NCBI GenBank assembly: GCA_039566865.1
Contig: CM076949.1
Span: 21,676,501 to 21,740,500 of the forward strand
Length of the DNA: 64,000 nt
Reading direction: 5' to 3'
DNA from: Aurelia coerulea
Lineage: Eukaryota > Cnidaria > Scyphozoa > Semaeostomeae > Ulmaridae
Part shown: in pieces, positions 11,630 to 24,300 of the stretch
Layout of the letters: each line of letters begins with the position of its first letter
How positions within the stretch are numbered: position 1 is the first letter of the stretch
Translations under genes and position numbers: made by a program
The notes under the pieces: model-generated
What the model was told of the DNA's origin: nothing
Seen by the model: only the letters and a program-made list of their open reading frames with translations
Database searches by the model: none

Positions 11630-12261
11630 ACCGGGTGATTCAGAAAAAAGAATCCCCACTTGGAAGGCCACTGCTCCATGAATATCAAAGCAATAATATT
11701 GAAAACTGTTTTGTTTTATTGCCAATATGTTCAATTAGGTTCAGTAATTTACCCGGCCTTAATCGGCCATTCCTTCCCGTGGATGTGGGTGATTTTCTGC
11801 AGAAAGCCCCTTCCAAAAACCTGCAAAAACGAATGAAAACAATGAGCAAATTTTCCTTCCTAAAATCGATGACACTCACATAAATGCATGTATTTTGTCC
11901 ACTTGGGAGAATAGAGTCCCTCTGAATATGTCTTCGATACCAGGGGGAGGACATGTTCATCCTCCCAAGAGGATAGCACGTGCTAAAGCGTCCACAAGTC
12001 AATGCTGTAAGGCCATTATAAGGCAGAAATGTTAGGGAAATTTGATCATGATTTTGGGCACGTTTTTGAAGGTTTTTGAAGAGGCTTTCTGGAGAAAATC
12101 CCTCATAATTTCAGAATGGAGTGGTCGATTTCAGTCAGGTAAATTCTATAGTAGATTTGAGCATTTCTAACATTAAACTATACACTTGCCGATATCATTG
12201 TCTTGATATCCAGGGAGCCGTAACCTTTCAAATGGGGATTCTTTTTTCTGACTCACCCGGT
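11630..12261. repeat. MITE family E (ACCGGGTGAGTC ends), copy 1
   Basis: ACCGGGTGATTCAGAAAAAAG at the left and CTTTTTTCTGACTCACCCGGT at the right. It is about 632 bases long, the same length as copy 2 at 43920-44550. Both share CGGCCATTCCTTCCCGT and the internal GAGGATAGCACGTGCTAAAG block. Confidence 0.9.
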
Positions 12262-12661
12262 AGTCATGATAGTAATGATAATAATGTCGTGTAATTTAGC
12301 CATTCAAGAAATCTAAGGTTTTTTTATAATATTATTGATGTTTGAGATATTTAAAAGAACGTATTTTTCTGGTCGAAACTTTTTAATGCCCTTTGTTGTC
12401 AGCCTTCAGCATGTTAAATTTCTGCCTAAAAGTCTTCATCTAAATGAATCTAAATCTAAATAAAAATTCCGCCTAAAAGGTGCGGAAACGGTCCAATTCG
12501 TTTGGTAAAGTCTGTCTAAAATCTTGGTTGCTGAAAGTGGTAAACACTGAAACGTTTTGTTGGTACGCTAAGCAAAATACAACAAAATTTTGATTTCAAA
12601 GAAAGAATTTACTCAGGCTCGAAAGCATCAGCGTATGTTATTTTGCCCTGCTCTTCCGAAA

Positions 12662-13031
12662 TACGCTCCATGGATGAAATGAAACAGCAGCCTCCACTGT
12701 CATAGCTCTCGTGAAAATTCTGATAATCATCAGAGAATTTTCAACTATTTATTTCCTCACAGAAAATATTTCTTACCTCGTATGAAGCTATTTGTCACTG
12801 CAAAATAGTAAGACAAAATGGCCGACCGCTGGTTTCAGTCATCAGGCAAATTTGGTCTTCTGAAGGTCATAGCTCCATCATTTTTCAACGGATTTTTACG
12901 GGGATGGCAGCAAACTTTATTTGAACATCTGAAGAGTAACATCATATAAAAGTTTTGCGAGAATCTTTTGCCGTTTTGTTGCAATCTTTAGGCAAACGAG
13001 GCATGGGCACAATTTTTTTGGGACACCATGT
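12662..13031. repeat. MITE family D, left-truncated copy
   Basis: Its right part matches 26124-26722, 52374-52968 and 55297-55890 (CAAAATGGCCGACCGCTGG, TTTTTGGGACACC end). The left terminal repeat is missing. Confidence 0.75.
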
Positions 13032-13227
13032 AGTTCCCAGTGCAAGATGAACTTTCGTCGCATTTGAAAAGTTAGTGTAAAAGAAAGTGATGATAGTTGA
13101 TCGCTCAGTAGGAACCAGCCTTTAAAATCCTTAGCATTCATTACAACGATATCCCTTCAGTAAAATAACAAATATAAACTTACAGGTCTCAACTAAAAAT
13201 ATAAGCATAATAGATAATTAAACTGGA

Positions 13228-13422
13228 AGGTGTTGTGGCGCAGTGGTGTAATCCTCTGACTTTGCAGCCAGAACAGTCAGGCGGACAGGGTTCGATACCC
13301 GGTAGAGCCCCACCTCTTGAGCGTCATGACAAGGGGTCGCAGACTCGATTAGCGCTTAGCTACTTCTGTGATCCCAGCGCTTGGCGCTAAAAACGCAACT
13401 TCACCTTCACCTTAACCTTCAT
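13228..13422 (+). mobile_element. tRNA-derived SINE, type 1 (copy 2)
   Basis: A near full-length copy: GTGGCGCAGTGGTGTAATC, box B GGGTTCGATACCC, GATCCCAGCGCTTGGCGC and the CACCTTCACC tail. It ends 32 bases before the acceptor of the proposed terminal transporter exon. Confidence 0.85.
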
Positions 13423-13454
13423 CTAGCAAACGTTGTCATCCATCTTTATTTCAG

Positions 13455-13493
13455 AAAATCTGTCGTAATCTCGGAACCAAAGGACTGATTTAG
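13455..13493 (+). CDS. Possible terminal exon of the transporter gene
   Basis: After a good acceptor (catctttatttcag), phase 0 gives KICRNLGTKGLI and a TAG stop. A short hydrophilic tail after ETKG is usual for the family. It lies just downstream of a SINE. AATAAA at 14093-14098 could be its poly(A) signal. Competing acceptors nearby (about 13534 and 13659) also give very short tails, so the choice is uncertain. Confidence 0.45.
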   Translation, partial: KICRNLGTKGLI

Positions 13494-14092
13494 AAAATGT
13501 AAACTTTCGAATGCAGTTTAAGATTTCTGCTATTCAGTGCAGCAATTAGTAAGTTAATTTCGTGAAGTATTTCGAAGATATAGGCTTCAAAACGGGGAGC
13601 ATTTCTTTATCTCATCCGAAAGATCGATTACGCCTCCATAGTTCCTTATTTTACAGGCTAGCGATACCTTTGGCATTGCACCAGCTATGTACGCTAGCTG
13701 ATTATGCCTACACGGTTCAGTGACCAACAGGTTTTTATCGGTGCGAAGATCAGATTGTGTTGATACGCGAAATGGCCTAAATCTGTTTTATGAAGCGTTG
13801 GGAATTCAAAAATTGCGAATACTTTGATTTTGATTGCTTTGCCAAAGATTACACAGACATAGCTGCATATGAGAGACACCAAATGAAGATAAATCAGGTA
13901 TTCTTTTATACATATATTCAATCCTTGTTATTGTTCGTTAAACTTTTCTTGTTTACGGTTAAAAAATCACCCCCAAGTGATCAGTTCATAAACTAATTTT
14001 GGATTCAGTGCCTTCAAATTATGATAGTGCTCTCTTAAAAATGAAATCTATATTATGAAACAACGCTATTTTTCAACACTGCTTCTTGTTTA

Positions 14093-14098
14093 AATAAA
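14093..14098 (+). promoter_or_regulatory. Candidate poly(A) signal for the transporter gene
   Basis: AATAAA about 600 bases after the proposed stop and just before a transposon end (14104). It is plausible only by position. Confidence 0.35.
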
Positions 14099-14103
14099 AT
14101 ATG

Positions 14104-14660
14104 CACCGGGTGTTCCAAAAAAGTAAACAGAATTATTTTGATCCAGCGAAGTGAATTAAGTTTTAATCAATGGCTAATCTCTTTCAAAATTTTCCTCGAT
14201 AGCTAATTTGAACATAAATGCCTTGTTTGTTGCTATTGGTGCTTTGAGAGCAGAAATATTAATCTTGAAAGCTCAAATCTGCGTCCATCTCCATACCAGA
14301 CCTTTGGCATTTTGGCCAAAGCAAATTATCAAAACATAGCGAGTAAATCAACCATGGCCTTGATAAGAGCTGAACAATATTTGATCAGATTATATCTGTT
14401 CGCTAGAAGTCATCCATTGTGCAGTGTCTTTTTTAAATTAATTTTAGTTTTTTAATTTCGCTTACTTAGGCCAAAAGACCAAAGCTCTGGTTTAGAGATG
14501 GGCGCAAATTTGAGCTTTCAAGATTAGCATTTCCACTCTCAAAGCACCAATACCAACAAATAATGCATCTATGACCAAGGTAACTATCGAGGGACAATTT
14601 GAGACTGACTAGCCATAGTGCTGAACCAACTAAATCTGAATCAATTTCTAGTTTCTAATT
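14104..14660. repeat. TIR element family F (copy 2)
   Basis: It begins CACCGGGTGTTCCAAAAAAG. The internal palindrome CAGACCTTTGGCATTTTGGCC ... GGCCAAAAGACCAAAGCTCTGG also appears at 33000-33235. The right end is degenerate. It lies between the two genes. Confidence 0.65.
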
Positions 14661-14867
14661 CCTGGATCTAAAAGATGAGCTCTTCTACCAAACAATTTTA
14701 CACATCTAAGTTAGCCTTTGACTGATAGATTAAAATTTAAATTCTTACTGGCGGCAGTGTACTTCTTGTTCCACAGCCCGCCAAACGTGTTCATTTTTTT
14801 TAAAATGTTTCTCAGCCAGAAGCTTCAAGAGAACTGTTTCAAGGGGATGTTCATCGAGGAAACATAC

Positions 14868-15170
14868 TGTGAAAGCTCTATTTAACCCCCTCTCTTTTAC
14901 GCCCCCTCTGGAGTGTCCAAAATTAAGTAAGCCCCCCCCCCCCAGAGGGCTTAATAGAGCTTCTTTTTTCTTTTTTATATTTAATCAAAATTTTACAAGA
15001 CAAGTCACTATTTAACTATTTAACACTACTTACAAAACTACTTTACGATACTACAAAAACGATGCCTTGGAGAGCAAAAGTCTATGGCAACTCCGCAGCC
15101 ATTACATAAAACTAGAGACTAAAAGTCTATCTCAAATTAGACGTCATCTAGTAAAACAATTGAATTGGTC
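14868..15170 (-). repeat. CCCC-rich stutter element and minus-strand LINE tail
   Basis: 14868-14963 has inverted ends GAAAGCTCTATTTAACCCC / GGGCTTAATAGAGCTTC around C-rich repeats; a related element is at 35273-35385. 14965-15165 resembles the minus-strand LINE 3' end (ACTACAAAAACGATGCCTTG, GAGCAAAAGTCTATGGCAAC). Together they fill most of the gap before the GH18-like gene. Confidence 0.5.
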
Positions 15171-15210
15171 ATTCATGGCAAGTTTATGTGCCCATATCTC
15201 ATATCTCAGA

Positions 15211-15228
15211 AGCTTTTTTTTTATTCAG
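15211..15228 (+). promoter_or_regulatory. Candidate 3' splice acceptor before the start codon
   Basis: AGCTTTTTTTTTATTCAG lies 54 bases before the start ATG: an excellent polypyrimidine tract plus CAG. It would serve a 5'-UTR intron or a trans-spliced leader. Confidence 0.45.
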
Positions 15229-15282
15229 TGATTCGATATATATCTTATAGATGTCCTGATGGATGACTTTCTTCGATTGAAA

Positions 15283-15331
15283 ATGAACGGTTGGATCTTT
15301 GCAGCTGCATTTCTCTGTTTACTGTCTAGAG
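15283..15331 (+). CDS. GH18-like gene exon 1 (start, signal peptide)
   Basis: MNGWIFAAAFLCLLSR, a compact hydrophobic signal peptide, ends one base into an Ala codon before gtaagc. This start is preferred because two upstream ATGs (15251 and 15263) open only 2- and 5-codon frames that stop before it. Confidence 0.8.
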
Positions 15332-18300
15332 GTAAGCATCAACATGATACGTAACGCATTGCTAGTACGCTCGAAATTTTATTGCAACTTATATTGAAAA
15401 TTTACAATGACGATGCAGTTAGAAAATTGAGAACAAGAGGTTCACTCTACAACGAAAACACTAAAAGTAGCCCTCCCCTTTCGTTGCTGATTTTACCAGA
15501 TTCGAAGATTAGCGCGGATAAGTCAGGAAAAACGTTGGGTGATTAACAAGCCATATTTTCGTGAAAAACCAGTCCGACCGGTTTGCTGAAGTTTCATATT
15601 GCGGAAGAAAGATCAAATAAATTTAGTTTATTGATGAAGTGGGTTATTTCTTTCCATATTTATCTGCGATTTTGTAATACCGCTATTTTGGTCTGAAGGT
15701 ATCCTTTCAAAAAATTTCCTGCTTCCATGCAATACATCAGTTACTTTAATTGACACCTGAAAGGGATTAGCGATTGCAGACAAAGGAAATTCCCTCAATC
15801 AGTAATTCAAAACAAACAAACCGCAAAAGTTGCCCTGAAACCAGTAAGGCAAACTCTCACCTTGTGCACGCGAAAGGTGGTTTTAAGAGAAGTTATGTGC
15901 TCATAGCGAAAGAAGAAGGGTAAATCTAAAGATCTGGCTAGCGGATTTTGTTTATTTGATTCAGGAGCTGTGTGGTAATTGTTTCATTTAAGCCCTAAAT
16001 ATGCGATAATTAAAATGCCTTTTGCTCGGTTCCTAAATCAAATAAACAATATCCGCCAGGCAGAACTTTAGATTTACCTTCTTCTTTCGTTAACCACCTT
16101 TCGCGTGCACGAGGGGAGAGTTTGCCCTCTGGTTTCGGGGCAACTTTTGCAGATTTGTTTGCTTTGAATTGTTGGTTGAGAGAGTTTCCTTTGTCTGCAG
16201 TCGCTGATCGCTTTGAATTGAGATGTCAATCAAAGACAGCTGATACTATTGCATTACAAAATCTGCCCTTGTTCCCTTGGGCTATAAGATAAACAACGAT
16301 AGTTTCTCCTTTTGTGCTGTAACACAATACATGCCGTGTTTCAATTTTTTATCAAGAAACAGTATTGGTTCAGAAGTGCACACGTGCACGAATATGAATC
16401 GAATTTTAGTTGTTAAAATGTGATCATGTGACCATGATTTCATGAAAATTGCTCGTAATTATGGAAGAGAAAGTCTGTTTTCGACCAAACACATTTTCCT
16501 ATCTAAGTTAGCCCTTTTCCCGTGCAATGAATTTCTAAAGAAATGAATTTGCAATATAGTGGGTTTATATTTCTTTGCTCACAACAAGGACAGAGTTTGT
16601 AAGACAATCATAGCACGAATTAGTTTTGACTGACACAGCAATTCAAAGCGATTAGCGATCGCAGACAAAGGAAATTCTCTCAACCAGTAATTCAAAACAA
16701 ACAAACAAAGCCCCAAAAGTTTCTCTGAAACCCAGGTAGCTAGCTCGCTCGTTGTGCATTCCAGAAATTGTTTTTAAGAGCAAACATGAGCATATATCGA
16801 AAGAAGAAGGACATATCTACATATCTGCCACGGGCATTTAATTTATTTGATTCAAAAGCCGATTGGGAGGCGATTCAATTGTCTTATTTTTTTGGGTGTA
16901 ATTAAAGCATTTACTGCTCCGCTTCTGAACCAAAGAAACAAAATGCCCGAGGTAGATGTATAGACATACCCTTCTTCTTTCGATATATGCTCATGTTTGC
17001 TCATAAAAACAATTTCTAGAATGCACAACGAGCGTGCCAGCTAGTTGGGTTTCAGAGAAACATTTGCGGCTTGGTTTGTTTTGAATTTATGTTCGAGAGA
17101 ATTTCCTTTTTCTGCAGCCACTAATCGCTTTGAATTCAGGTGTGAACAAAAGCATCTCATGCTATTGTGTTGCAAAATCTGCCCTTGTTTTTGCTCACAG
17201 CTACATTGACACACAAGCAATTTTGCATTGCACGAGCCTTGTATAGCGTAAAATCTAAATAGAATGCACAGTCTCATTCATAGCGATATTTATCCCTATC
17301 AATTGGTTTAGAAACTATCAGCGAATGCTCATTTCTTTATCGTTTAGCTTTCTGTAAGGATGTCCAAATCGTCACTTATTGGGGACAAAACTCAGCTTAT
17401 GGTGAAGACAGCAGAGAGGAGAGAGACCTTGTGGAAATTTGCAAAGAAGATTCTCCCTTCGACATCGTAAATATTGGATTTGTCGAGAAGTTGTTCGATC
17501 CATTAAATGCAGGTATAGTGAGAACAAATGCATTAAATGCTGGTTACGCGGTTTCAAAGTACATAAGAAATTTTAAAGGAAATTTTAAAACAAAGTTCGA
17601 TCTGAATCCAACTTTTATTAAGAAAACTTTTGTGCAGCGAAACATTGGTTACAACCTAAGGCATGGTAACGGCGAGCAGCTTCCAACAAAGGTCCGCACC
17701 ACTTCCTTTAGAGTCGAGAATATAGCCTTCTTTGGTAATAGAATGATAATAGAAATAGAAACTCGCTTCTAGCTCTAAAAACTGAAAATGAAAAAATTTG
17801 CAAAAAATCCCAGTATCTAATTCAGGCTCTGTGCTGTCGATTAAGTCATAAATCTTCAAAATCGGACCTGTGTACGATTTATTGTGGCCTGCCAAACGTG
17901 CACAGTTTATTTTGGCGCACCCGGTATTTATTTTGTAATTTCGTATATTGTATAGTCTAAAGTAGGCTTGAATTTGCTGTAGTTAAGAGCAATGATTACT
18001 TCTCGCCTACTGTGATGATGATGATGATGACTTGTCTTGTCATATTTCTCGAGAGGAGGCCACACCACACACGATCCATGCGAGGAAATTGTGGTCGAAT
18101 TTCGTAATGACAATTATTTTATCAAGAATATCAAAAAGAAGATTGTAGGTGGAAACAGTATGCATTTCCACGTAAAAACAGCCAATCAAAGCATGTCCAT
18201 CCATTTACAAACAATGACGCCGGAAAAGAATTCACAGTTCGCAAAATTTTGCGCAAGAATTGCATCATCTGTCACCGCCGACGTTCTATTGTTGAAGACA

Positions 18301-21300
18301 CACCTAATGTAGCGTAGTTTCCACGAGGATATTATGCTGTTCGCCTACTCAAAGACACGTTGAAATAATGAAAGAAGATTCAAAGGGAATGTAGGCGTAT
18401 CAAATTGGCTCAAGCAACTTGCTGTTTCATTCTAGCTTCTCAGCTGTCATTTGTTGAAGTCGTTATCGGTTTAAGGTATTGTGGCGCAGTGGTGTAACCC
18501 TCTGACATTGCAACCAAAACTGTCAGGCAGACAGGGTTCGATCCCAGGTAGAGCAGCCCCCCCCCCCTCCACTTGAACGTCATGTGGGGTCGCAGATTTG
18601 ATTAGGCCTACTCTACTTCTGCAATCCCAGGCGATCGCATTGCATGGCTATTTTACCAAAGATGAAAACTTGTTTCGATTCCCTTTATGATGAATTCGCA
18701 CTTAAGGTGTCATTCTTGCCGCGTTACAGATAGCAATGAAGCGCAGCAATGCCACATAGGTGGACTGCATTAAAATCTAAAAAATTCGGATAGATAAATT
18801 TCGGACAAATATTTTCGGACAAAATTTTTCGAATGATTTTTCACCGAATCTCGAATTTCGGATGGATTTACAGAAATTTCGGAAGACTAAAAAACTGTAT
18901 ATTTTCGGTTTATTTTTGCGTATTTCAAACTAAAAATTTATAGGTCGCGCTTCATTTTAGGGGTACTTGTCAGAAATTTACATAAATGATTATTATTGAG
19001 GATGATGAGAATGATTCCTAAGATGGATTCAGTTTAAGAAAGTATGATATTTTTCACTCATTAACGCTATCACCGCATTCCTTCGCGATGCAAAGCGTTT
19101 CGTGAGCAAGACATTAATTTTAAAACAGTGGAAATGCTTTGTTGTGATTTTTAAATGCTTGCGAAAAATTTCGGACACTACCTATTTCTAACTACGAAAA
19201 ATTTCGGGCATTAGAATTTTCTGACGTATGAAATGTCCGATAATAATAGCGTTCGAAATTTTTAGCTTTAAATGTAATCGAATTTTGCAGCACTTGCCGC
19301 ATCACACCACAAAGTCGCTCTAGTGTGAATGCAGCATAAAGTCTTGTTTCCACAATATCCTGATTTTAAGAACATCAGCGATGCGTCAGCAATCCCCTTC
19401 TGCCCTCTTCCACCTGCAATCATAAATTGCCACAAGCGTCGTTCGTCGACATCATGTGACTGTTTGCTACGAAGCAATTAAGGAAAGTTATCAAACCCCA
19501 TGGAGCCCCATTGCAGGTGCTTCAGCCAAAAAGCATGGGTTTGAATGAATTAGTTCCACAGGTTTGCTCTCAAACGAAGTATGCCTGCGATGATCTCTAA
19601 TGGTCTTCATCCCCCCCCCCCCCCCCACTAAAAAAGAGACAAAAACTTTAAGTTAAAGCTTCTCCACAGTGGCCACCACACAAAGGCGAGGTACACGTAT
19701 TTTTTGTAAGAAACTCAGACTCTCAGATCGCCAAAACATTAAGAAACTTCAGCATGTTTTTACTTTATTCTCACTTGTTTCCTGTGCCATATTACTCGGA
19801 AAGTACTTGAGCAATGTCCAAGCATTTTGGAGAGTTTTAAAAACACCTTGTTTTGAAATGTTTAGGAGGGCATAGATCTGATAATTTTAAGAAGGTTTCC
19901 GTACTGGCCAAAATTCTTAATTTCTTGTAACAAAATACGTGTACAAAGTTTTTGAGACAGCGTCTACAAGTTTTGTTGACGAGTTTGTTCTTATTCTTTA
20001 TTTTGTTTGTTTGATTTCAGATCAAATGCCTGGACTAGATTTTGCAGGTCATTGCAAAACTCCAATAGATGAAGGACACAAAACATTATTTAGTTGTCCT
20101 GTGATCGAAAGAGGTATCAAGGAATGTCAACGAAATGGCAAGAAAGTGCTCATTGCCATAGGTGGTCCAAGAGGGAGTGGCACTTTTAATGGCGAAGCAC
20201 AAGCTGAGAAATTTGCTGAAAATATTTGGAATTTATTTTTGGGTGGCCAGGATTTGCCAGACATGAGACCATTTTCCAGGTACTTAAAAACTGGGTACAA
20301 TGAATAACTAGAAGTTTGATGTAGAGAGGCTGGACGACAAAAGTACAAAGATATATTTTAGCACACTGAGGCCTCACTGGCCTCATTAGGGCGTGATATC
20401 GATTGGACATTTCAATCGAATTCACGCTCTGCTGAGGACACAAGTCCAAGACCTCAGTGTGTTGAAATATATCTTAGTACCGGGTGTCCCAAAATGATGT
20501 ATTATTGTTTGATTGCTTACATGTTGATAACCAATGAACCGATTTTCAAAAACTTTGTTTTATTTGATTGCCTAAAGGCTAAATTGTATTTTAAGATGTT
20601 GGTTGTGGTTTTACCGCGGCGTTTTCATGTCGACAAGAAGATCGATAAACCTGCTCAAATTCAAGCCTTATATGGCATGAGAAAGAAACGGCCCATTTTT
20701 CCAGTCAAAATTTTAGATGTGATACAAAAGGCTGAACTCCTATTCGTATTCTCTGAACTCAGTATTAACTGAATTCGCATTCTTTGAACGACATATATTC
20801 TCTGAACGACATATAAGTTCAGTCTTTTGCATCTCATATCTCATATAAAATATTTACTGGGAAAGTAGGCCGTTTCTTTTTCATGCCATATAAGGCTTGA
20901 ATTTGACCCATCTCAACATATCGGCCTAAACCACAACCAACATCCTCAAATAAATTTAGCCCCAATCAACATAGTTTTTGAAAATTGGTCGTTGGTTTGC
21001 ATAAAGAAATTCTTTGGGACACCCGGTTTGTAAATTTTCAATTGTTTGATCTTTGTTAAAGGTTAGCTAGGTCTTTTCGCTGCTTGATCTTTTTGAACAA
21101 AACATTCTCCATTTTTTCTATCTTTCAGTGCAGTTTGTGATGGTGTCAATCTCCTTATCAACGGTGGTCCTTACATTGGCTACCCTGCCTTCATACGTCA
21201 TCTATACTTCTTGGGAAAGCGTGATTCTACAAGGCGGTATATCATCACTGCTTCACCCTCATGCAATTATCCGGACTCAGTTCTCGGACCAGCGCCAAAT

Positions 21301-24300
21301 AAAGCGTTGGATACTGTTGTGAAATATATCAATCATGTAAGTTAATTGAATATATGTCATGCTTTATGAGAAGATCGGCATAAAGTCTCACCTCTCTGGC
21401 CTTCTTTCGACGTAAGGGGCCGTCCAAAATCAATTTCATCACATCTAGCGGTTATTTTGGGGGATAGAATGGGTAAGCTTGGAGTAAAATGAAATGGATA
21501 AGGTGAAAAAGTGATTAAATTTCGTGAAAATATTAATTGGCAGATTTTCTCTAGCTACAGCTATTAGAACTACTCTATTTGATGCTGTGAGTTTTGATTT
21601 AGCATAGCAATGTCAAAATCAAGTAAATTTTGGATGAAAAGGTTCCAGCTTCATTTGTAAATAGGTTACTTTGGTTACTAGCGTCGTTTAAGACAGCACT
21701 ACTAACCCTTTGAAAAATGCAGAGTATTTTTTAATTAAATTCTGGAACCCTTTTTCAAAGCTCACTTTATTTTGGTATTCTTGGATAACAAAGGAAGTGC
21801 CGTTTTTGAAGCAATCACTTTATGACTTTGTGTGCCATAAATCAGCAACCAACCTTTGTGTGCCATCACGGGCTACGTGAAGATCAACGGTTAGCCTATA
21901 ATAGGCCTATCTTGGTTTTTGTCTGTTATGGCCTAATGCCCAAACATCAACAACCTTCGCAACATATCTCCAGTCCTTTTTGCATGAAGCATGCTTAGCA
22001 TCAACTGAATGTTGAAAGCACCAATTTTGTTCTTCTTCTGTGTCCATCTGATCTCGTATTATCGAAACTGTCAAGTCACACTGCAAGTGATGCAGCTACG
22101 CACCAATACTCCTCGCTCCTTAGCCTAAATTTTAAAATGCCCCTCCAGGAGGGAAAGCATAGGCGGAGAAGAACAAAGAAGGAGAGAACAATGTTCCAAA
22201 GAAGATGGATATATCTAAACTTCTGCCGCGGGCATTTGATTTGTTTGGTTCAGAAGCTGAGCAGTAGGTGTTTTAATTACACCTAACAAAATAGGAGAAT
22301 TGAACCGCCTGTCAATCCACTTCTGAACCAAGCAAATCAAATGCCCGAGGCAGAAGTTTAGATATATCCTTCATCTTTGGATTTATGCTCATGTTTGCTC
22401 TTAAAAACTATTTGTAGAATGCACAACGAGCGAGCTAGCTACCTTTTGCGGCTTTATTTGTTTTGAATTACTGGTTGAGAGAATTTCCTTTGTATGTGAT
22501 CGCTAATCACTTTGAATCGCGGTGTCAATCAAAAGCCACTCATGCCATTATTGTCTTACAAAATCTGTCCCTTGTTTATCAATCAAAAACAGTGGATGCT
22601 ACTGTTACGAATTCGCCCTTGTCGAAGAGAACATCAGATATCATTTCTAATTCATCATATTGTTATCTCTCAGCTCTACGTACGATTTTATGGATCCAAC
22701 TGTGGAGTTGCCTCGAATTCGTTATTTGAAGAATCACTGGACTCATGGCTAAGTTTCGCAACGAGGATATTACGAAGAGATGGTTCTGCGCCTCTTATAT
22801 TTGTTGGTGTCCCTGCGATGGAAAGAGCCTCGCCTGTACAAGGTTGTTATCAAACTACTAGAGATCTAAGAGAAGTCTACAAGGTTTGTTGAAGTATTCA
22901 AGGGAGGATTTTACACTGTTGTGTCTCTGCTCTTGCTTTTACGATATTGTTTTTACGTTTATACGTATGCTGAGGGGATATTATATTGATTGTCTTTCTT
23001 TCTTGAGTTTCGTACAATCAGTTATTCTGGAAGCTGTGCAGAGCAAGTCGCTGACTTCGCGAAAAGCATGCTGGTCTTTGTACTCCCTTTAAGAAGGCGG
23101 TTTATTTCTATCGGCATATGTATGAAAATGGGATTGCACAATCCCTTCAATTTTATGGAAACAATGTTTTATTTATATGAGCTAACTACAGTTTGAATGT
23201 TGCAGAATGAAGCATTAGAACATCTCACTTTTGTACATAAGACCGAAGATAGATGTGCTGAAACATTTAAACGAAGTCATATGTCTTTTAAACTAAAATC
23301 TGTTCTCATTCTTTAAATATCCTGTTCATGAGGTACATTGGTTGTCTGAAAATAACTGTTAGGCTGCAAAATAGACTTTTGAATATCAATTTGATATAAT
23401 ATATCTCCTTAGAGATTCCATGACAACAATGTATTCGGTGGCTTCATGGTTTGGGATGCGTCATGGGACCAAACAAATTTCCAGTACGGAAAGACATTCT
23501 CAGAGCGACTGTACATTGCAATGGAAAACATCGAGCAACAACAATCTGAAAATTATGATGAAGAAGAGGAAGAAGAGAGGCCGATCGAGCCCCCTGCCAC
23601 TGAACCCACGGCCCCTATTACACTTGCAACAACACCTACTCCCACTCCTCAGGTACCAGTCGTGGTGCAAACACCCGAGCCTACGCCTCCTGAAACGCCA
23701 GCCCCTGAAACGCCGGAGCCAACTCCGCCACCAACGCCATCGCCGGAAAATGAGGAACCGGAGCAACCGGACGAACCGGATTCCCCGGATGAAAATCCAT
23801 ACGGAGAAGATGATGAGATGGAGGAAGGGGATCAGGAACAACCGGAAGAGGCTCAAGAAGAGCAACCGGAAGAGGAACAAGAAGAACAACCGGAAGGCGA
23901 AGACCAACAAGAACCGGAAGAAACTCCGGAACAAGAAGCTGCAAAACCGACAGATGAAGAACAAGACGAGGGAGAGGAAAATGAAGAAGATGATCCATAC
24001 CAGCCACGCCCACCAGACATGGAAAATCGATTCCCCCAAAATCAGGAAGAGCCAGTTGATGACAGCAAAGCTTATCAAGAACAAAGTATTCCACTTTCAC
24101 AGGTAAGAATCTGTAAAGCATCGTAAAGTAAACACTTTGTGATATCGACAGGAATAGTCTGGTTAAAGTGCCCTCATTGGGAAATGACAGTTTCACATCC
24201 CTTCTCAACAAAGGTTCCAGTTCTCGCAGCACCTGCAAAAAACACAAATTGACCCTGTGCATTTAGAGTCTTTCTCAACATAGAAATCAACCCAGAGTTA

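Noticed and set aside
11405..11734. Minus-strand frame rich in isoleucine
   Set aside because: It is the complement of an AT-rich microsatellite and crosses into a MITE end.
17512..17772. Extension of GH18-like exon 2 reading frame to 17772
   Set aside because: It loses similarity to GH18 right after the GTATAG donor and runs into a MITE; exon 3 restores the expected LDFAGHC block.
23420..24262. Long overlapping open frames on both strands over the acidic exon
   Set aside because: They are shadows of the biased GAA/CCG composition of GH18-like exon 6. Only the frame continuing the barrel has splice support and domain sense.
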